Shown piece by piece: positions 59,233 to 64,000 of a stretch of DNA of 64,000 bases. The notes below the pieces were generated by a model. That model was not told the DNA's origin, searched no databases, and was given only the letters and a program-made list of their open reading frames with translations. How positions within the stretch are numbered: position 1 is the stretch's first letter; each line of letters starts with the position of its first letter. The position numbers and the translations under genes were made by a program. Source of the stretch: Liolophura sinensis (Eukaryota; Mollusca; Polyplacophora; Chitonida; Chitonidae); assembly GCF_032854445.1 (NCBI RefSeq), contig NC_088297.1, positions 22,395,127 to 22,459,126 of the forward strand, read 5' to 3'.

Positions 59233-59514
59233 GCGCAATGCGTGCAATCTGGTCCACCATATTCCTCTGGGCTGAAGAGTGATGGGGCGGTGATTGGATA
59301 ATATTGATACACAGTTATTATAGGTTGATACATCTAAAATGTGCACACTGTTATTTTGCCCCCAGTTAAAACATATCAGCTTTTCTCGGTTTTGGATAGA
59401 ACTAAAACCTGTCAGCTCGGGGTTATTATCAAGCCCCTCAGAGATTACCAAAGAGAAACTTTCAGCAAAACAGCTCAAAACAGTTGTTATAATGAAGGGA
59501 TAATTTTTATATAA
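59233..59514. other. Unassigned flank of the 49-bp array
   Basis: No supportable feature. Confidence 0.4.
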
Positions 59515-59516
59515 TG

Positions 59517-61925
59517 TATAGAAAAGTGCACGCTTTATGTCATGGTGTGTCATGGTTTATATGTTTACAGAAAAGTGCACGCTTTATGTCATGGTGTGTC
59601 ATGGTTTATATGTTTACAGAAAAGTGCACGCTTTATGTCATGGTGTGTCATGGTTTATATGTTTACAGAAAATTGCGCGCTTTATGTCATGGTGTGTCAT
59701 GGTTTATATGTTTACAGAAAAGTGCACGCTTTATGTCATGGTGTGTCATGGTTTATATGTTTACAGAAAAGTGCACGCTTTATGTCACGGTGTGTCATGG
59801 TTTATATGTTTACAGAAAACTGAACGCTTTATGTCATGGTGTGGCATGGTTTATATGTTTACAGAAAAGTGCACGCTTTATGTCATGGTGTGTCATGTTT
59901 TATATGTTTACAGAAAATTGCACGCTTTCCGTCATGGTGTGGCATGGTTTATATGTTTACAGAAAGGTGCACGCTTTATGTCATGGTGTGGCATGGTTTA
60001 TATGTTTACAGAAAAGTGCACGCTTTATATCATCGTGTTGAATGGTTTATATACTGTAGAGAAAAGTGCACGCTTTATGTCATGGTGTGGCATGGTTGAT
60101 ATGTTGTACAAAAAAGTGCAAGTTTTATGTCATGGTGTGTCATGGTTTATATGTTTACAGAAAATTGCACGCTTTATGTTATGGTGTGGCATGGTTTATA
60201 TGTTTACAGAAAAGTGCACGCTTTATGTCATGGTGTGTCATGGTTTATATGTTTACAGAAAATTGCACGCTTTATGTCATGGTGTGTCATGGTTTATATC
60301 TTGTACAGGAAAGAGCAGGGTTTATGTTATCGTGTGGCATGGTTTATATGTTGTACAGAAAAGTGCAAGCTTTATGTCATCGTGTGGCATTTTTTTATGC
60401 TGTACAGAAAAATCCGAGCTTTATATCATGGTGTTGCATTGTTCAATAGTACAGAAAAGTGCAAGCTTTATGTCATCGTGTGGCATGGATTTTATATTGT
60501 AGGGGAAAGTGCAAGCGTGATGTCATGGTGTGGCATGGTTTATATGTTTCAGAGAAAAGTGTTCGCTTTAAGTCATGGTGTGGCATGCTTTATATATTGT
60601 ACAGAAAGTGCACGCTTTATGCCATAGTGTGGCATGGTTTTTCTGTTGTACAGAAAAGTGCATGCATTATGTCATGGTGTGGCATGGATTATATGCTGAA
60701 CGGAAAGGTGCACGCTTCATGTCATAGTGTTGCATTGTTTATATGTAGTACAGAAAAGTGCACGTTTTATGTCATTGTGCGGCATGGTTGATATGTTGCA
60801 GAGAAAAGTGTACGCTTTAAGTTATGGTGTGGCATGTTTCATATGTTCCACAGAAAAGTGTATGCTTTAAGCCATGGTGTGACATGGATTATATGCTTAA
60901 CAGAAAAGTGCACGCTTTATGTCATGGTGTTGAAATGTTTATATGTTGTACAGAAAAGTGTAAGCTTTATGTCATTGTGTGGCATGGATTATATGCTAAA
61001 CAGAAAAATGAACGCTTTACGTCATGGTGTGGCATTGTTTATATGTTGTACAGAAAATTGCACGATTTATGTCATGGTGTGGCATGATTGATATGTTCCA
61101 CAGAAAAGAGCACGCTTTATGTCATGTTGTGGCATGCTTTATATGCTGTACAGAAAAGAGCTTGCTTGATGTAATGGTGTGGGATTGTTTATATGTAATA
61201 CAGAAAATTGCAAGCTTTATGTCATGGTGTGGCATGCTTTATATGCTAAAGAGAAAAGTGCACGCTTTATGTCATGGTGAGACATGGTTTATACGCTGTA
61301 GAGAAAAATGCACGCTTCAAATTATCGGGTGGCATGGTCTATATTCTGTAGAGAAAAGTGCACGCTTTATGCCATAGTGTGGCATGGTTTATATGTTGTA
61401 GAGAAAAGTGCAAGCTTTATGTCATGGTGTGTCATGGTTTATATGTTTTACAGAAAAGTGCACGCTTTATGTCATGGTGCGGCATGGTTTATATGCTGTA
61501 GAGAAAAGTTCACACTTTATGTCATGGTGCGTCATGCTTTATATGCTGTACAAAAAAGTGCAAGCTTTATGTCATGGTGTGGCATGCTTTATATGTTTTA
61601 CAGAAAAGTTCAAGCTTTTTGTCATGGTGTGGCATGCTTTATATGTTTTACAGAAAAGTGCACGCTTTATGTCATGGTGCGTCATGCTTTATATGCCGTA
61701 TACAAAAGTGCACGCTTCAAATTATCTTGTGTCATGGTTTATATGCTGTACAGAAAAGTGCACGGTTTTTGTCATGGTGTGGCATGGTTTATATGCTGTA
61801 CAAAAAAGTGCACGGTTTTTGTCATGGTGTGGCATGGTTTATATGCTGTACAGAAAAGTGCACGGTTTTTGTCATGGTGTGGCATGGTTTATATGCTGTA
61901 GAGAAAAGTGCAAGTTTTATGTTAT
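59517..61925 (+). repeat. 49-bp minisatellite, about 49 copies, open in all three plus frames
   Basis: Unit GAAAAGTGCACGCTTTATGT followed by CATGGTGTGTCATGGTTTAT and ATGTTTACA, period 49 bp. The first ten copies are almost identical. Copies from about 60290 to 61380 are diverged. From about 61400 a subfamily with CTGTACA in place of TTTACA takes over, and the last three copies are again nearly identical (GGTTTTTGTCATGGTGTGG). Since 49 is not a multiple of three, successive units rotate through the three frames. All three lack stops, giving overlapping frames of up to 321 codons with a 49-residue period. There is no start context, signal or domain to suggest a gene. Confidence 0.95.
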
Positions 61926-62445
61926 CTTGTTCTAGGATTATACGAGATTTGGATAATGACTTGATTGGTTTGCCTAAACCATTCTTCAGCTACGGCTTAC
62001 CGTCATCATTAAAATCTCCTGTGTGCATTTGTAAGAACCCGCGGTGATTTATTTCATATACGTTTTAGTACTTTAAGAGTTTGTGCTGAAAGTTGTTTCT
62101 GAAATGGGTCTTGCGATAAATTGGTATAGGGATGTCAGATGATATATGCTTTTCTGTGTCGACGCCTAGATTCAAGCACTGAAAATAAAAATCACTTACA
62201 CTCTTTCGTCTGGCTTTTTTCTTAAAAGATACTGGTCCGTTTACTTTAAAATCGGACTAAAGGCAAGTGCTGTGGTTATTTTTCTGAGGCGATTTGGAGA
62301 TCGACAGTATCTAAAGTGGGGTGGAACTGAGATAAATCATTAAGTATAGGTGCTTGTAATAAAGCAGAAGTCACCTTGCTCACGTACCCTTTAACATCAC
62401 TACCTAGAAATGACACTGTAGGTGTTTCGAGGCGCATTACAACCT
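61926..62445. other. Unassigned DNA
   Basis: No supportable feature. Confidence 0.4.
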
Positions 62446-62520
62446 GGGAATAACCGCGGATATCCCCTGGGCTCTGTCCGGTTTCCTCTCACCCCTAATG
62501 CTGGCCGCCGTATAAGTGTC
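62446..62520 (+). repeat. SINE family 1, internal fragment
   Basis: CCCCTGGGCTCTGTCCGGTT, then TCCTCTCACCCCTAATGCTG and GCCGCCGTATAAGTG. Head and tail are missing. Confidence 0.8.
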
Positions 62521-63039
62521 TCTATGGACCCATACAATCCATACTATTGTACTGATTTAATGCATGCACGCCGATTGGAAAAACAATGCTGGTAAACATA
62601 CATGCAATTTTCCAAATTTGAAAATGGATACCGGTAAAGAAGATTTTCCATCGTTTGTTCATGGCTTGTTTGAACACCCTGCGTGGAACGTGTATATTCA
62701 GAGTCGATTTTCAGTGCGCAGTTCACCAGTACATTGATGCATTACGCCCAAAAGGTTTTGATTCATCAGATGTTTGTTTATCTACCGAGCCGTGTGCGTT
62801 TATGATGAATAGCTAACACGGATTACCCTCACTGAGCGAGTGTCCATGTTGACAAACACTGTGCCGATTTGGGCAGGTTAATATCAGCTCAAGTATGAAT
62901 GTGATCACGTGACGCTTTTTCAGCTCTAATCATACTATGCACAAGGCGATATGCAATCGACCAGCTCTTCCTGGGGACGTCCTTAAACGTCAATTATAGA
63001 AAAAAATAATAAGTTCAAATTCAAAAGTTATCTGCGCCT
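62521..63039. other. Unassigned DNA
   Basis: No supportable gene. TTTGAAAATGGATACC near 62620 resembles GGAGAATGGATATC in the duplicated block at about 3455, but the match is too short to call. Confidence 0.35.
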
Positions 63040-63262
63040 CTCTGACTTCAATGGTTAAAACGTTACCCCGCTGAGACCATAAGGCGCAAGACAAATGATG
63101 CTGCGAGTTCGAATCTAGTTCCTGTGGTCTTCACCCATTGGTTTTGTCACGTAATTGGCGAGATTTGACTCCAATTGTCCTCAGTAATCAACCTGACTGT
63201 CTTTATATAAGTGAAGATTTATTCTGCACTGCGTTAAACACCAGTCAGTTAATCATCTATTA
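63040..63262 (+). repeat. tRNA-like SINE of a third type
   Basis: CAATGGTTAAAACGTTACCC (A-box-like), GCTGCGAGTTCGAATCTAGT (a good B-box match, GAGTTCGAATC), then a unique body and the tail CACTGCGTTAAACACCAGTC with AGTTAATCA. It shares the tail motif with family 1, but the body differs. Confidence 0.65.
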
Positions 63263-63292
63263 AAAGTTTTCAAATACAGCTAAGGCAGAACG

Positions 63293-63462
63293 ATGATCAA
63301 AGGGCAACGGGACTTGTGTTCATTTGCGTTATTGCCGGCGTTACTTTCAGTGTTTGGTTGCCCTTCGTTTACAGCCAGTCAAACAGTTTCGTATCCACCT
63401 ACATCTATAAGTCTGTACTGAAAAACAAACGCTTTAACAGTGCGACACAAACATGCCAGGTA
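63293..63462 (+). CDS. Possible first exon with signal peptide, unrecognised gene
   Basis: A plus-strand frame reads LVFICVIAGVTFSVWLPFVY, then SQSNSFVSTYIYKSVLKNKR and FNSATQTCQ, ending at a consensus donor CAG-GTAAGA (donor at 63463). A hydrophobic core followed by a KNKR..N...QTC pattern would fit a secreted or membrane protein, perhaps the start of a PAN/apple-like domain. No ATG lies in this frame upstream (the nearby ATG at 63294 is in another frame), so the start may be in another exon, or this is a relic. Confidence 0.3.
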
Positions 63463-64000
63463 AGACCCATCGGAAAAGAAAAAAAAATAGTTTTGCCGCA
63501 CATCGTCACTTTTTGATAGGAGCTGTGAATGCACGCCCATCACTCTATAAACTGTCACTTTAACATTAGCTATGATGGTGCTTCATAGCTTGTTGCTCAG
63601 CTAGTTAAATGCCTATTGAACTAACTGTTTAAGATGATGGAATACCAAGTAACGTGACCTTCAGTGAAATGCTTCACAATTTCAACTACCATTTTGTTGA
63701 GATTTTCTCGTCTGATGCACTTTCGAATTTTGTTAAAGATTTAGTTCATAGATAAGTAGATCAATAACAATTCAATAATACTATTGAAAAACTTTAGTGT
63801 AGCATATCTCGCAAGAAGTCATCTCGTTATGAGCGTGATTTCCTACATTCCGACTGGTTGGCATCCCATGTCATATTCATTCCGCAGATGACAGTAGTGT
63901 GTGCACAAAATCTTCATAGAAACAAAGGTTTTACCTGAAATTTAGCAGAAAGCAAACAATGTACAAAACAGTGCTGGATATATAACGGGAATATAAATGA
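63463..64000. other. Unassigned DNA to window end
   Basis: Contains TTCAATAATACTATTGAA at 63771-63788, a near copy of the perfect palindrome at 49772-49789. No gene or named repeat. Confidence 0.4.

Noticed and set aside
59537-60502. 321-codon open frame as a protein gene
   Set aside because: It lies entirely in the 49-bp satellite and repeats a 49-residue period. The other two forward frames are equally open, so it follows from repeat structure.

Overview
This is a gene-poor, AT-rich stretch of animal genome, very probably from a mollusc and perhaps a bivalve. That assignment is an inference. It rests on about a dozen copies of a tRNA-derived SINE whose tail (a TACGGCGTAAAACACCAATC core followed by AAATAAATA) I know from molluscan DNA, on a second tRNA-SINE family, on spliced genes with GT-AG introns, and on heavy minisatellite content. 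There is no bacterial or viral gene organisation. One 200-N assembly gap lies at 49527-49726.

Layout. 1-2950: a decayed non-LTR retrotransposon on the minus strand. 3390-6660: diverged duplicated non-coding blocks. 8.2-9.3 kb: two SINE pieces. 11385-12348 (minus): a pseudogene of a membrane lectin-like family. 15013-15190 (minus): a C-terminal remnant of the same family, directly abutting a 6.1-kb minisatellite (15195-21330) built from a 56-bp unit that gives way to a 39-bp unit. 21.4-23.5 kb: SINEs and a degenerate GTAGACCACCATC repeat. 23651-23986 (minus): a probable single exon of an unknown gene. 26492-28082 (minus): a third family member, nearly intact but with a missing splice donor. 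28.4-31.6 kb: a CpG-rich composite of old repeats with a zinc-finger-like reading frame and a poly(A) tract. 31.7-41.7 kb: SINEs and unassigned DNA. 41735-42804: an internally deleted Tc1/mariner element. 43.5-44.3, 46.3-46.95 and 48.46-48.8 kb: three different tandem arrays, the last fused in frame to a PIF/Harbinger transposase remnant. 50625-53971 (plus): the only complete gene I can model. 54.3-58 kb: SINEs and repeats. 59517-61925: a 49-bp minisatellite. 63.0-63.5 kb: another SINE-like repeat and a possible signal-peptide exon.

The main biology is a small lineage-specific family of type I membrane proteins. Each has a signal peptide, an F-type-lectin/FTP-like domain split over two phase-1 exons, a Ser/Thr-rich stalk, a Cys-Cys-Cys motif, a basic juxtamembrane segment, one transmembrane helix and a very short tail. 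The window holds one intact copy (plus strand) and three degraded or damaged copies (minus strand). The intact copy is encoded by four exons (488 residues) with consistent phases, a TATA box and poly(A) signals. The damaged copies show distinct deletions, frameshifts or splice-site loss, so this looks like a locus under gene birth and death. The long open reading frames in the minisatellites are by-products of repeat periodicity and should not be read as genes.
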